Origin: Flavobacterium sp. 20NA77.7
GTDB lineage: Bacteria; Bacteroidota; Bacteroidia; Flavobacteriales; Flavobacteriaceae
Direction: 5' to 3'
Assembly: GCF_031326205.1 (NCBI RefSeq)
Contig: NZ_CP133721.1
Location: 1,054,001-1,118,000, forward strand
DNA length: 64,000 nucleotides
In this document: positions 26,558-36,029 of the stretch, in pieces
Position numbering within the stretch: position 1 is the first letter of the stretch
How the letters are laid out: each line of letters starts with the position of its first letter
The notes under the pieces: model-generated
What the model was told of the DNA's origin: nothing
Database searches by the model: none
What the model saw: only the letters and a program-made list of their open reading frames with translations
Program-made: the position numbers and the translations under genes

Positions 26558-28585
26558 TTATAGTAATCCTTTGTATTTTCTATAAAACCATTCCGTTGCT
26601 AGTGATACAGCTAATATGATTAGAAGTGTTACCCAATCAATTAGTGGTGTTTTTTTAATGATTTCTTTTTCCGTTGGAAGAAAGACTGACGGATCTAATA
26701 ATTTTTTAATAAGTTGTTCAATTTGATTTGGGTAAAACGTTTGACCATTTGTTTTGGTAGCTAATGCATTTAATTTTACCACATCGGGATTAGTAAATTG
26801 CTTCTCTACATCAAAATCAAGCACTTCAAAGCTGCTTGAATAACTTGCACCTGAAGTATTTTCTTTAACAGTAAAAGAATAATTTCCATGCTCTAATCCA
26901 TCAAATTCTACTATGTTGCCTTGATTTGAAGATGAAAAATTATATTTTTTTACGGCATTCGTTCGAGAATTTTTTAATTCAATAGTTAAATTAGCCTCTT
27001 TATTTAATTCATAATTTTTATTAAAATACTGTGCTTCAATAACGATTGTTTCACCTGAATTATAAAATTGTTCGTGTGTAACTAGCAAGTTTTTCTTGTA
27101 AGAATTAGTCGATAAATAATGAATAATTTTATTCATAAATAAATCAAAATCTTCAAATGATTTTTTGAACAAATAACTTTCTAAGCGCCATTTCCAAATA
27201 TTTTCACCCAGTAAATAAGCCGATCTTTTAGTGTTATTTTCAGAAAAAGTAAGTATCGGATTTTCAAAAGAAACACCATTAACAGAAGACTTTATCATTG
27301 TTTCTACTTGATTTTTAGCAATTATTTTACCAAATTTATGAGTTAGAGGGGGCAATTGAGAAAATGCAATATCTTCTTGTGCAAACAATTGAAAACTAGA
27401 TTGATAATTTGCAGTAAAATTTTCTGTTTGAGGTGTCATTTTAAATTGCAAATCATTTTGAATTTGATTCACAAAGTTGAAATCTGTTGAAATACCTGTA
27501 ATAATAAAAGTATTAATTTGCTGCTTTACATTGGCATCAATAATAACTTTAAAAGCCGAAGTAGGCTGGTATAAAATCAATAAATCAATATTTTTTAAAT
27601 CACTGATTTCTTTAGATTTATATATCTTTACCTTACGTTGTGCGTTAGATTCAATAGCCCGCTTAATTGCACCTAAATCGGGATGAGTAATATCAGAAAC
27701 TAAAGCTATTTCTTTTTGTTGATTCAACACTTCTACAGCAAAGTTTTTAACGTTATTATAGGTGTTCTTTTCTTTATAAGTGGAAGAAAGTATGGCTTTA
27801 TACTTTTGCAAACCTATTTTATTGGCTTCAACAAGAATCTCTAGCGAGACTGTTTTCTTTGTTTTAGAAAATGCAACTGTTTGATTGAAAACTTTATTTT
27901 TTTCTTTTTGAATACTGAAAGTAGCCGTACAAGGTTTAGTACCGTTGTATTGTAAAAAGACTTCTACTGGAAATTTATTTTTCAGAAAAGCATATTTATT
28001 CACATTTAACCGACTTATTTTCAAATCAAAATTTGAAGTTGTATCGCCAAGTACTATTGGAAAAACGCGCGCTGTTTCTTGAAAACTATATTCATAATCA
28101 TTACCAATTGTTTGATTTCCATCAGAGAGTAATACTATTGGCAATTCGTTATGTTTGTATAATTGTTTTAAATTCTGAGCAGCCAAATCAATATTTGATT
28201 GTTTTCCCTCAAAATCAATGGGTTTATCTAACCCAAAATCTTTATCGAAAAGATATTTTTGAACAGCAAATTTTTCACTTATTTCCTTATTCGTTAAAAT
28301 TTTATCCAATACATTTAGCGCTGTTTTATTTGACTTTAATTCTTTTATTGAACTTGAATTATCAATTAAAAGGGCTAACGGTGTTTTAGATAGTTCCGTA
28401 GTTTTTCGAGTAAATGTTGGATTAATTAATAATACTAATAAACATAGAATTGAAAAAAAACGTAATAGAGCCAATATCCAGTTTGATTTTAACTGTGTAT
28501 TGGCTCTAAATAGATAATGATAAAATGACAAACTAGCAGCAATAAGTACTGATAAAAAAAGTAAAAAAATTGTGCTTGAAGTCAT
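26558..28585 (-). CDS. Membrane-anchored VWA-like protein
   Basis: The 675-residue protein has two N-terminal membrane helices (about 5-22 and 36-58), then a von Willebrand A-like segment. Its MIDAS-like start is LALLIDNSSSIKELK and it continues with ELPIVLLSDGNQTIGND. A long region of Ig-like strands follows, with one C-terminal helix near WVTLLIILAVSLATEWFY. This matches the BatA/'aerotolerance' type of large VWA proteins in Bacteroidota, which work in the periplasm or membrane with unknown partners. It converges with the LTA-synthase-like gene (3 bases apart). Confidence 0.78.
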   Translation of the reverse strand: MTSSTIFLLFLSVLIAASLSFYHYLFRANTQLKSNWILALLRFFSILCLLVLLINPTFTRKTTELSKTPLALLIDNSSSIKELKSNKTALNVLDKILTNKEISEKFAVQKYLFDKDFGLDKPIDFEGKQSNIDLAAQNLKQLYKHNELPIVLLSDGNQTIGNDYEYSFQETARVFPIVLGDTTSNFDLKISRLNVNKYAFLKNKFPVEVFLQYNGTKPCTATFSIQKEKNKVFNQTVAFSKTKKTVSLEILVEANKIGLQKYKAILSSTYKEKNTYNNVKNFAVEVLNQQKEIALVSDITHPDLGAIKRAIESNAQRKVKIYKSKEISDLKNIDLLILYQPTSAFKVIIDANVKQQINTFIITGISTDFNFVNQIQNDLQFKMTPQTENFTANYQSSFQLFAQEDIAFSQLPPLTHKFGKIIAKNQVETMIKSSVNGVSFENPILTFSENNTKRSAYLLGENIWKWRLESYLFKKSFEDFDLFMNKIIHYLSTNSYKKNLLVTHEQFYNSGETIVIEAQYFNKNYELNKEANLTIELKNSRTNAVKKYNFSSSNQGNIVEFDGLEHGNYSFTVKENTSGASYSSSFEVLDFDVEKQFTNPDVVKLNALATKTNGQTFYPNQIEQLIKKLLDPSVFLPTEKEIIKKTPLIDWVTLLIILAVSLATEWFYRKYKGLL

Positions 28586-28630
28586 TGTTTAGTAATACTT
28601 ACTTGTTAGCTGTGGTATAGTTGTTTTTTT

Positions 28631-29377
28631 TTAAGTTAACATTCCACCATCAACATTTAATACTTGTCCTGTAACATAAGCGCTCATATCAGAAGCTAAA
28701 AACACACAAACATTCGCAATATCTTCTGGTGAACCGCCTCGCTTTAAAGGAATAGATTCTCTCCAACCTTTAACAACATCTTCATTTAATTTTGCAGTCA
28801 TTTCAGTTTCTATAAATCCTGGAGCAATAGCATTGCAACGGATATTTCTTGAACCTAATTCAAGTGCGATTGATTTTGTAAATCCAATCATACCTGCTTT
28901 AGATGCTGCATAATTAGCTTGACCAGCATTGCCTTTAACACCTACAACGCTACTCATGTTTATGATAGATCCTATTCTATTTTTTAACATGATTTTTTGC
29001 ACTGCTTTTGTCATATTAAATACAGACTTAAGATTGATTTCAATTACAGCATCAAAATCTTCTTCAGACATTCTCATTAATAAATTATCTTTTGTTACTC
29101 CTGCATTATTAATTAAAATATCAACGGTACCAAAATCAGTTATAACATCATCTACTAATTTTTGTGCTTCATCAAAATTTGCAGCATTAGATTGATACCC
29201 TTTGGCATTTACCCCTAATTTTTTCAATTCATTTTCTAAAGCCATTGCCGATTCTACAGATGAGCTATATGTAAAAGCTACATGAGCACCATGTTGCGCA
29301 AATATTTCGGCAATTCCTTTACCAATACCTCTACTAGCACCAGTTATTATGGCTACTTTTCCTTCTAATAATTTCAT
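28631..29377 (-). CDS. fabG: 3-oxoacyl-[acyl-carrier-protein] reductase
   Basis: A 248-residue short-chain dehydrogenase with the NADPH-binding GASRGIGKGIAEIF, the structural NNAGVTKDNLLMRM, the active-site Ser block INMSSVVGVKGNAGQ, and Tyr-x3-Lys in ANYAASKAGMIGFTKS. The C-terminal YVTGQVLNVDGGML is also typical. The sequence is a close FabG type, reducing 3-oxoacyl-ACP in fatty-acid elongation. No other fab genes are adjacent apart from the fabZ domain elsewhere in the window. Confidence 0.92.
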   Translation of the reverse strand: MKLLEGKVAIITGASRGIGKGIAEIFAQHGAHVAFTYSSSVESAMALENELKKLGVNAKGYQSNAANFDEAQKLVDDVITDFGTVDILINNAGVTKDNLLMRMSEEDFDAVIEINLKSVFNMTKAVQKIMLKNRIGSIINMSSVVGVKGNAGQANYAASKAGMIGFTKSIALELGSRNIRCNAIAPGFIETEMTAKLNEDVVKGWRESIPLKRGGSPEDIANVCVFLASDMSAYVTGQVLNVDGGMLT

Positions 29378-29498
29378 AATTAACTATTTAAAAAAACGAT
29401 TATCAATTTTATATAATCATCAAATATAATAATATTTTAAAGTCATTAAACCTTTTTATTTTTTTTTTGTCTAAACTTGTAAATTAAAACCAAAATCT

Positions 29499-30692
29499 AT
29501 GAAAAAACAAAATTTACTATTAGCCTTATTTTCATCTTTTTTATTTATTTCTTGTAATAAAGATGATAATTATGAAACCCTCCCGACCGATTCTTATCCA
29601 AATGTAATTGCAACCTTTGGAACTAATTTGGATTTAAATAATTTACAAAATTATGCGAATCAAACAGTACCCGCTTATATAACAAAAGACAATTCAAATG
29701 GGAATGTAATTACTGATAAAGCAGCAACGTTAGGTCGTGTTTTATTTTATGACAAGAAATTATCAACAAGTAACACCATTGCTTGCGCAAGTTGCCACAA
29801 ACAAGCATTAGCCTTTGGTGATGATGCTATTGCTAGTCAAGGAGTAAATGCAACAACCGGGAGACATTCTATGCGTTTAGTTAATAACCGTTTTGCAACA
29901 GAACTTAAGTATTTTTGGGATGAACGCGCAGCCAATTTAGAAACACAAACTACTATGCCAATTAAAGACCATGGAGAAATGGGTTATAGTGGCTTAAATG
30001 GAGACCAGTCTTTTTCAGATTTAATAGTTAAATTAAGTGCAATTGGTTACTACAAAGAACTTTTTAAATTTGTTTATGGAACAGAAACAATTACTGAAGC
30101 TAGAATTCAAAATGCATTAGCACAATTCATTAGAAGTATTCAATCTTTTGATTCAAAATATGATGTAGGTCGTGCAACTGCACCTAATGACGGTGCGCCA
30201 TTTGCAAATTTCACAGCACAAGAAAATCAAGGTAAAAATTTATTTTTAACTCCACCTACATTTAATGCAAATGGTTCAAGAACTGGAGGAGGTTTAGGTT
30301 GTGCTGGCTGTCATAGAGCACCAGAGTTTGATATTGATCCATTAACAAAAAACAACGGCATTATAGGTGTCATTGGCTCAGCAGGAACTATAGATGTTAC
30401 AAATACAAAAGCGCCATCTTTGAGAGATCTAATTAATCCGTCGGGAACACTTAATGGAAGATTAATGCATACGGCTAATTTCACCTCTCTACAACAAGCT
30501 ATTGGCCATTATGGAAACATTAACATCGCTCCAGGAAATACAAATTTAGATCCTAGATTAACTCCAGGAGGCATAGGTCAGCAATTAAATTTAACAAATA
30601 CAGAAGTTCAGGCTGTTGTAGCTTTTTTACAGACATTGACAGGAACAAATGTTTATACAAATACAAAATGGTCTAATCCTTTTCCTAATTAA
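29499..30692 (+). CDS. Di-haem cytochrome c peroxidase-family lipoprotein
   Basis: The 397-residue protein begins with a lipoprotein signal (LFSSFLFISCNKDDN, lipidated Cys about 20) and carries two c-type haem motifs: CASCH at about 96-100 and CAGCH at about 268-272. Spacing and the RHSMRLVNNRFATELKYFWD block are those of the MauG/CcpA di-haem peroxidase family. It should sit in the periplasm or outer membrane, reducing peroxide or oxidising a partner. The gene is monocistronic and ends at a strong bidirectional terminator. Confidence 0.9.
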   Translation: MKKQNLLLALFSSFLFISCNKDDNYETLPTDSYPNVIATFGTNLDLNNLQNYANQTVPAYITKDNSNGNVITDKAATLGRVLFYDKKLSTSNTIACASCHKQALAFGDDAIASQGVNATTGRHSMRLVNNRFATELKYFWDERAANLETQTTMPIKDHGEMGYSGLNGDQSFSDLIVKLSAIGYYKELFKFVYGTETITEARIQNALAQFIRSIQSFDSKYDVGRATAPNDGAPFANFTAQENQGKNLFLTPPTFNANGSRTGGGLGCAGCHRAPEFDIDPLTKNNGIIGVIGSAGTIDVTNTKAPSLRDLINPSGTLNGRLMHTANFTSLQQAIGHYGNINIAPGNTNLDPRLTPGGIGQQLNLTNTEVQAVVAFLQTLTGTNVYTNTKWSNPFPN

Positions 30693-30717
30693 TTAGACAA
30701 TAAAATAGTTATATAAG

Positions 30718-30745
30718 AAAAGTCCCGATATATCGGGACTTTTTT
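30718..30745. terminator. Bidirectional terminator
   Basis: AAAAGTCCCGATA directly joined to TATCGGGACTTTT makes a near-perfect hairpin between the convergent peroxidase gene and the 142-residue hypothetical gene. Confidence 0.9.
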
Positions 30746-30749
30746 ATTT

Positions 30750-31178
30750 TTAAAAAGCAACATTCCACTTAGGAAGACAATTATTTTCTTCAAAGAACAA
30801 TTGAAGTATTTGTGCTTCAACAAAAGTAGGAATGCTTTTATTTTTTACATTAAATGTTTCAAACCAATGTACTTCTAATGCTGTTATTTCTTCTTTTTTC
30901 ATTTGCGTTGGCCATGAAAATTTTCTGGCAGATTTTTTAAATTGACTACCATTCACAATTTTATCAAAAAGACCTCCGTTTTTAGCTTTTAAATCTCCGT
31001 TATTTTGCACAGTTCCTGTTGAACCAACCATTAGTAACGTTTTTTCTTCTCCTTTTACATCAAACACTAAAAATATACCTGCACCTAATTCTGGAGCATT
31101 ACAAACTTGATCTAACTGATCGTCTGTAGTGTAATTGAAATGATTTGTACTTTTAAATTTTTTTAACTCTTTATACAT
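30750..31178 (-). CDS. Hypothetical protein, possibly GIY-YIG-like
   Basis: I do not recognise the 142-residue protein with certainty. Residues about 34-52 (GIFLVFDVKGEEKTLLMVG) followed by STGTVQNNG could be a divergent GIY-YIG core (G-I-F ... M-V-G). The later LEVHWFETFNVKNKSIP with a conserved-looking Glu would fit the same fold, but the classical Arg is not obvious. There is no signal peptide. It is transcribed alone. Confidence 0.55.
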   Translation of the reverse strand: MYKELKKFKSTNHFNYTTDDQLDQVCNAPELGAGIFLVFDVKGEEKTLLMVGSTGTVQNNGDLKAKNGGLFDKIVNGSQFKKSARKFSWPTQMKKEEITALEVHWFETFNVKNKSIPTFVEAQILQLFFEENNCLPKWNVAF

Positions 31179-31193
31179 ATAGTTTATTAAATT

Positions 31194-31226
31194 AAAAACT
31201 CCATCTAGTGTAAAACCGATGGAGCT
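31194..31226 (-). terminator. Terminator downstream of sucD
   Basis: On the minus strand, CTCCATC, a 12-base loop and GATGGAG are followed by TTTTT. It lies 37 bases after the sucD stop. Confidence 0.75.
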
Positions 31227-31262
31227 TTATGATTTGTATTGGATACTTAATGTATCTGTTGA

Positions 31263-32135
31263 TTATCCTAATATTTCTTTTACTTTTTTACCAATTTCTG
31301 CAGGTGAATCCACTACATAAATACCATTTTCTTTCATGATACGTTTTTTAGCTTCTGCAGTATCATCTGCACCACCTACAATAGCGCCAGCATGACCCAT
31401 AGTTCTTCCTTTAGGGGCAGTTTCTCCAGCAATAAATCCTACAACTGGTTTTCTGTTACCATCAGCTTTAATCCATTTTGCAGCATCAGCTTCTAATTGA
31501 CCTCCAATTTCACCAATCATAATGATTAATTCTGTTTCTGGATCATTCATTAATAGTTCAACTGCTTCTTTTGTAGTTGTTCCAATAATTGGGTCACCAC
31601 CAATACCAATAGCTGTTGTAATTCCAAAACCTTGACGAACAACTTGATCTGCAGCCTCATAGGTTAATGTACCCGATTTTGAAACAATACCTACTTTACC
31701 TTTTTTGAAAACAAAACCTGGCATAATACCTACTTTTGCTTCTTCTGGAGTGATTACTCCTGGACAGTTAGGGCCAACTAATCTACAATCTTTTTCTTTT
31801 ATAAAATCATAAGCTTTAATCATATCAGCTACAGGAATTCCTTCAGTGATACAAATAATTACTTTAATACCCGCATCAGCAGCTTCCATAATAGCATCAG
31901 CAGCAAATGCTGGTGGAACAAAGATAATTGACGTATCTGCTCCTGCTTTATCAACAGCATCTTTAACAGTATTAAAAACAGGACGATCTAAATGTGTTGA
32001 ACCGCCTTTTCCTGGTGTTACACCACCTACAACGTTTGTTCCATATTCAATCATTTGTGAGGCATGAAATGTACCTTCACTTCCTGTAAAACCTTGAACA
32101 ATTATTTTTGAATTTTTATTTACTAAAACACTCAT
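31263..32135 (-). CDS. sucD: Succinate-CoA ligase, alpha subunit
   Basis: A 290-residue SucD, full length for the family. It has the CoA-binding Rossmann start ([19 protein letters not shown]), the [11 protein letters not shown] block, [20 protein letters not shown] and the phospho-histidine segment [11 protein letters not shown] (about H246). With the beta subunit SucC it interconverts succinyl-CoA and succinate with substrate-level phosphorylation in the TCA cycle. sucC is not next to it in this window, so the subunits are encoded apart, as in many Bacteroidota. Confidence 0.95.
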   Translation of the reverse strand: MSVLVNKNSKIIVQGFTGSEGTFHASQMIEYGTNVVGGVTPGKGGSTHLDRPVFNTVKDAVDKAGADTSIIFVPPAFAADAIMEAADAGIKVIICITEGIPVADMIKAYDFIKEKDCRLVGPNCPGVITPEEAKVGIMPGFVFKKGKVGIVSKSGTLTYEAADQVVRQGFGITTAIGIGGDPIIGTTTKEAVELLMNDPETELIIMIGEIGGQLEADAAKWIKADGNRKPVVGFIAGETAPKGRTMGHAGAIVGGADDTAEAKKRIMKENGIYVVDSPAEIGKKVKEILG

Positions 32136-32238
32136 GATGTTATTTATTTTTTAAATGCGTAGCAAAAGTAAGTTTTTTGGTAGAAATAATTGAATTTTTT
32201 CAGACCTTTTTTTAAATAGTTTTGCTAAATTAATATCC

Positions 32239-33168
32239 TTATTTTAATTTCTCAATTAGACCAGGTATCCTCTTAATATTAGCTAATTGTTTTAATTTTT
32301 CTCGTGATTCTTCAATTGGGGTACCAAAATACGTTTTTCCACCTTCAATTGACTTGGTAACACCTGTTTGACCTAACACTACGGCTTTTTCCCCTATTGT
32401 TATACCACTTGTAGTACCTACTTGACCCCATAATGTTACTTCGTCCTCTACAATTACACAACCCGCTATTCCTGTTTGTGCTGCAATTAAACATTTTTTT
32501 CCAATACGAGTATCGTGGCCTATATGCACTTGGTTATCAATTTTTGTTCCTTCGCCTATAGTTGTATCTCCTGTAACGCCTTTATCTATTGTACATAATG
32601 CACCTATCCCCACATTATCTTCTATTACTACTCTACCGTTAGATAACAATTGATCAAAGCCTTCAGCACGCTTTTTATAATAAAAAGCATCGGCACCAAG
32701 TATAGTTCCTGAATGAATAATTACATTATCACCTATGATGGAATGATCATATATGGTTACATTGGCATGAATGATACAATTTTTTCCAATTGACACCTGA
32801 TTTCCAATGAAACAATTTGGTTGTATTACCGTTCCTTCGCCAATTTTAGCTGTAGCAGCAATAGCTACACTACTACTTGTAAATGGTCGGAAATAAGTAG
32901 TTAGCACATTAAAGTCTCTAAAAGGATCGTCAGAAATTAATAAGGCTTTTCCCTCTGGACATGCTACTTCTTTATTAATTAAAACAATGGTAGCAGCAGA
33001 TTGTAAGGCTTTCTCATAATATTTTGGATGATCAACAAATACAATGTCGCCTGGTTCTACCACATGAATTTCATTCATGCCTAAAACAGGAAAATCATCA
33101 GCTCCTATAAATTTAGAATTGATGATTTCTGCAATTTGTCTTAACGTATATACTTTGTTAAATTTCAT
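32239..33168 (-). CDS. Second LpxD-like acyltransferase (left-handed beta-helix)
   Basis: The 309-residue protein has an LpxD-type N-terminal domain (LRQIAEIINSKFIGADDF, VVEPGDIVFVDHPKYY). A hexapeptide-repeat beta-helix follows from about residue 105 (IGEGTVIQPNCFIGNQVSIG), with the catalytic-type His in NQVHIGHDTRIG. It is shorter than LpxD (340 residues at 36030-37052) and more divergent. It lies in the same minus-strand cluster, 78 bases after efp. It may acylate a variant lipid A precursor or another UDP-sugar; the true lpxD is probably the other gene. Confidence 0.82.
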   Translation of the reverse strand: MKFNKVYTLRQIAEIINSKFIGADDFPVLGMNEIHVVEPGDIVFVDHPKYYEKALQSAATIVLINKEVACPEGKALLISDDPFRDFNVLTTYFRPFTSSSVAIAATAKIGEGTVIQPNCFIGNQVSIGKNCIIHANVTIYDHSIIGDNVIIHSGTILGADAFYYKKRAEGFDQLLSNGRVVIEDNVGIGALCTIDKGVTGDTTIGEGTKIDNQVHIGHDTRIGKKCLIAAQTGIAGCVIVEDEVTLWGQVGTTSGITIGEKAVVLGQTGVTKSIEGGKTYFGTPIEESREKLKQLANIKRIPGLIEKLK

Positions 33169-33246
33169 TTTTTCTTAGTTATTAGTGAATCATACACAGT
33201 GAATTTCTAGTTAAAATATAAATTCACTAGTTACTAAGTACGTTAA

Positions 33247-33807
33247 CTATACTCTTTCCATGTATTTTCCAGTAGCCGTGTCGATTTTAATTTTATCTCC
33301 TTCATTAATAAACAAAGGCACGTTTACTGATGCACCTGTTTCTACTGTTGCAGGTTTTGTGGCATTAGTTGCTGTATTTCCTTTTACACCAGGTTCTGCA
33401 TAAGTAACTTCAAGAATTATACTTGGTGGCATATCAACCGCAATAGGCATATCTGTTTCAGTATTAATTTGAACCATTACATTAGTTCCTTCCTTTAATA
33501 AATCAGGAGCATCTAATACATCTCTATTTAATGTAATTTGTTCAAAAGATTCGGTATTCATGAAATGAAAATCCACTCCTTCATTATACAAATATTGGAA
33601 TGTATGTGTTTCTACACGAATTACATCAATTTTATGTCCTGCAGAAAATGTATTATCTAATACTTTTCCATTTGTTAAAGATTTTAATTTAGTTCTTACA
33701 AAAGCTGGTCCTTTTCCTGGTTTTACATGTAAAAACTCTATAATTTTATAAATATCGTGGTTAAATTTTATACATAACCCGTTTTTAATATCTGCTGTTG
33801 TAGCCAT
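33247..33807 (-). CDS. efp: Elongation factor P
   Basis: A 186-residue EF-P with the three beta-barrel layout. The tip loop HVKPGKGPAFVRTKL places K32 at the position that is often modified, and the RVETHTFQYLYNEG and YMERV ends are typical. It relieves ribosome stalling at polyproline stretches. It is inserted between lpxA and the second lpxD-like gene, as is common in Bacteroidota. Confidence 0.94.
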   Translation of the reverse strand: MATTADIKNGLCIKFNHDIYKIIEFLHVKPGKGPAFVRTKLKSLTNGKVLDNTFSAGHKIDVIRVETHTFQYLYNEGVDFHFMNTESFEQITLNRDVLDAPDLLKEGTNVMVQINTETDMPIAVDMPPSIILEVTYAEPGVKGNTATNATKPATVETGASVNVPLFINEGDKIKIDTATGKYMERV

Positions 33808-33839
33808 AATGGTTTATTTATTTTTATTTTAATTTTAAT

Positions 33840-34628
33840 TTATAATGCACTTCCTGTATACCCTTTCATAATACCACGTGAGGAATTTCTAATGAAATGG
33901 ATAATATCATCACGTTCAGGTGTAGCCTCCATTTCTGCTTCAATAATGCTCAACGCTTGAGTAGTATTATAATTTTTTTGATATAAGGTTCTATATATGT
34001 CTTGAATCTCTCTAATTTTTTCGGTAGTAAATCCTCTTCTTCTTAATCCGACTGAATTAATGCCCACATAAGAAAGAGGTTCTTTTGCAGCTTTAGTAAA
34101 AGGAGGGACATCTTTTCTAACTAAACTTCCACCAGATATCATTGCATGGTCACCAATAGAAATAAATTGATGTACAGCTGCAAGGCCACCTATAACTGCA
34201 AAATTACCTACCGTTACATGACCCGCTAATGCTACTCCATTAACAATAATAGCATTGTTTCCAATATGGCAATCGTGAGCAATATGTGCTGTAGCCATAA
34301 TTAAACAATTATTTCCAATAACAGTTTTACCAGAAGCAACAGTTCCCCTATTTATGGTAACACATTCACGAATAGTAGTATTATCTCCTATGATAGCTAA
34401 CGAATCTTCTCCTCCAAATTTCAAATCCTGTGGCACTGCAGAAATTACTGATCCTGGAAAAATATTACAATTTTTACCAATTCGAGCGCCTTCCATGATA
34501 GTTACATTTGAGCCTATCCATGTTCCCTCTCCAATTTCAACATTATTATGTATCGTTGTAAAAGGATCAATCACTACGTTTCTAGCTACTTTTGCTCCGG
34601 GATGTATATATGCTAATGGTTGATTCAT
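33840..34628 (-). CDS. lpxA: UDP-N-acetylglucosamine acyltransferase
   Basis: A 262-residue LpxA of usual length. It starts PLAYIHPGAKVARNVVIDPF, is built of hexapeptide repeats, has the catalytic-His segment TAHIAHDCHIGNNAIIVNG, and has a C-terminal helical domain (GLRRRGFTTEKIREIQDIY). It transfers a 3-hydroxyacyl chain from ACP to UDP-GlcNAc in the first lipid A step. It starts 3 bases after the lpxC-fabZ stop. Confidence 0.95.
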   Translation of the reverse strand: MNQPLAYIHPGAKVARNVVIDPFTTIHNNVEIGEGTWIGSNVTIMEGARIGKNCNIFPGSVISAVPQDLKFGGEDSLAIIGDNTTIRECVTINRGTVASGKTVIGNNCLIMATAHIAHDCHIGNNAIIVNGVALAGHVTVGNFAVIGGLAAVHQFISIGDHAMISGGSLVRKDVPPFTKAAKEPLSYVGINSVGLRRRGFTTEKIREIQDIYRTLYQKNYNTTQALSIIEAEMEATPERDDIIHFIRNSSRGIMKGYTGSAL

Positions 34629-34631
34629 AAT

Positions 34632-36026
34632 TTAATCGTTTTTTACTTTTACTATTTGCGCCATCAGTTCTGCCTCTGAAACTAACTTTCCATTTGCATA
34701 AGCATAAGCTTGCATGTGACAAACGCCTCTTCGAATAGGAGAAATTAAATCACATTTAAAAATTAAGGTATCGCCTGGCAATACTTTACTTTTAAATTTA
34801 ACGTTATCAATTTTCATAAAATACGTTAAATAATTTTCAGGATCTGGAACTGTACTTAAAATTAGCACACCACCAGTTTGCGCCATAGCTTCAACTTGTA
34901 ATACTCCTGGCATAACTGGCGCTCCAGGAAAATGTCCTACAAAGAAAGGTTCGTTCATTGTTACATTTTTCAACCCTACCACGTGTGTATCCGATAATTC
35001 TAATATTTTGTCCACTAATAAAAATGGCGGACGATGTGGTAACAGATTCATAATACCATGAATATCTAAATGAGGCTCTTTATTTAAATCGTATGTAGGA
35101 ACCTGATTGCGTTCTTCAATTTTAATAATTTTAGCAATTTTCTTAGCAAATTGTGTATTGACAAAATGTCCTGGTTTATTTGCAATTACCTTTCCTTGAA
35201 TTTTTGTTCCAATTAGAGCTAAGTCACCTATAACGTCTAATAATTTATGTCGAGCAGCTTCATTTGGATAATGTAGTGTAAGATTATCTAAAATACCATT
35301 TGGTTTAACGGAAATTTTATCTTTATTGAACGCTTTTTTAAGATTTTCCATTGTTTCCTCTGAAATTTCTTTGTCAACATAAACAATTGCATTATTTAAG
35401 TCACCCCCTTTTATTAAACCGTTATTTAAAAGCGCCTCTAATTCGTGTAAAAAACTAAATGTTCTACAATCTGCAATTTCTGTTTTAAATTCAGACAAGC
35501 TTTTCATTGTTGCATTTTGGGTTCCTAGTACTTTAGTTCCAAAATCAACCATAGCTGTTACACAATATTGTTCACTAGGGATAACCGTAATTTCACTTCC
35601 TGTGGCTTCGTCAGTATAAGAAATCACATCTTTTACAACATATACTTTTCGAGGTGCGTCTTGTTCAACAATACCTACTTTTTCTATAGCTTCAACAAAA
35701 TATTTTGATGAACCATCCATTATTGGTAATTCAGATGCGTTAAGTTCAATTATTATATTGTCAATATCACAACCAATTACCGCAGCTAAAACATGCTCAG
35801 GCGTTTGAATCATTACACCTAATTTTTCCAAATTAGTACCACGTTGTGTATTTACAACATAAGTTGCATCTGCTTCTATAACAGGCTGTCCTTCTAAGTC
35901 CATTCTCACAAATGTAATTCCATTGTTAATAGGAGCTGGTTTAAAAGACATAGTCACTTCTTGACCCGTATGTAATCCTACACCTGTTAATGAAATTTCT
36001 TTTCCAATGGTAGTTTGCTTCACCAT
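34632..36026 (-). CDS. lpxC-fabZ: Bifunctional LpxC deacetylase / FabZ dehydratase
   Basis: This 464-residue fusion is typical of Bacteroidota. LpxC (about 1-305) carries the first zinc His in TPEHVLAAVIGCDIDN and the second site in ARHKLLDVIGDLALIG (His about 260, followed by Asp). FabZ (about 320-464) carries LLPHRPPFLLVD and the catalytic GHFPGAPVMPGVLQVEAMAQ. LpxC performs the committed deacetylation of lipid A synthesis; FabZ dehydrates 3-hydroxyacyl-ACP, competing for the LpxA substrate. The fusion would tie lipid A to phospholipid synthesis. Confidence 0.95.
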   Translation of the reverse strand: MVKQTTIGKEISLTGVGLHTGQEVTMSFKPAPINNGITFVRMDLEGQPVIEADATYVVNTQRGTNLEKLGVMIQTPEHVLAAVIGCDIDNIIIELNASELPIMDGSSKYFVEAIEKVGIVEQDAPRKVYVVKDVISYTDEATGSEITVIPSEQYCVTAMVDFGTKVLGTQNATMKSLSEFKTEIADCRTFSFLHELEALLNNGLIKGGDLNNAIVYVDKEISEETMENLKKAFNKDKISVKPNGILDNLTLHYPNEAARHKLLDVIGDLALIGTKIQGKVIANKPGHFVNTQFAKKIAKIIKIEERNQVPTYDLNKEPHLDIHGIMNLLPHRPPFLLVDKILELSDTHVVGLKNVTMNEPFFVGHFPGAPVMPGVLQVEAMAQTGGVLILSTVPDPENYLTYFMKIDNVKFKSKVLPGDTLIFKCDLISPIRRGVCHMQAYAYANGKLVSEAELMAQIVKVKND

Positions 36027-36029
36027 AGT

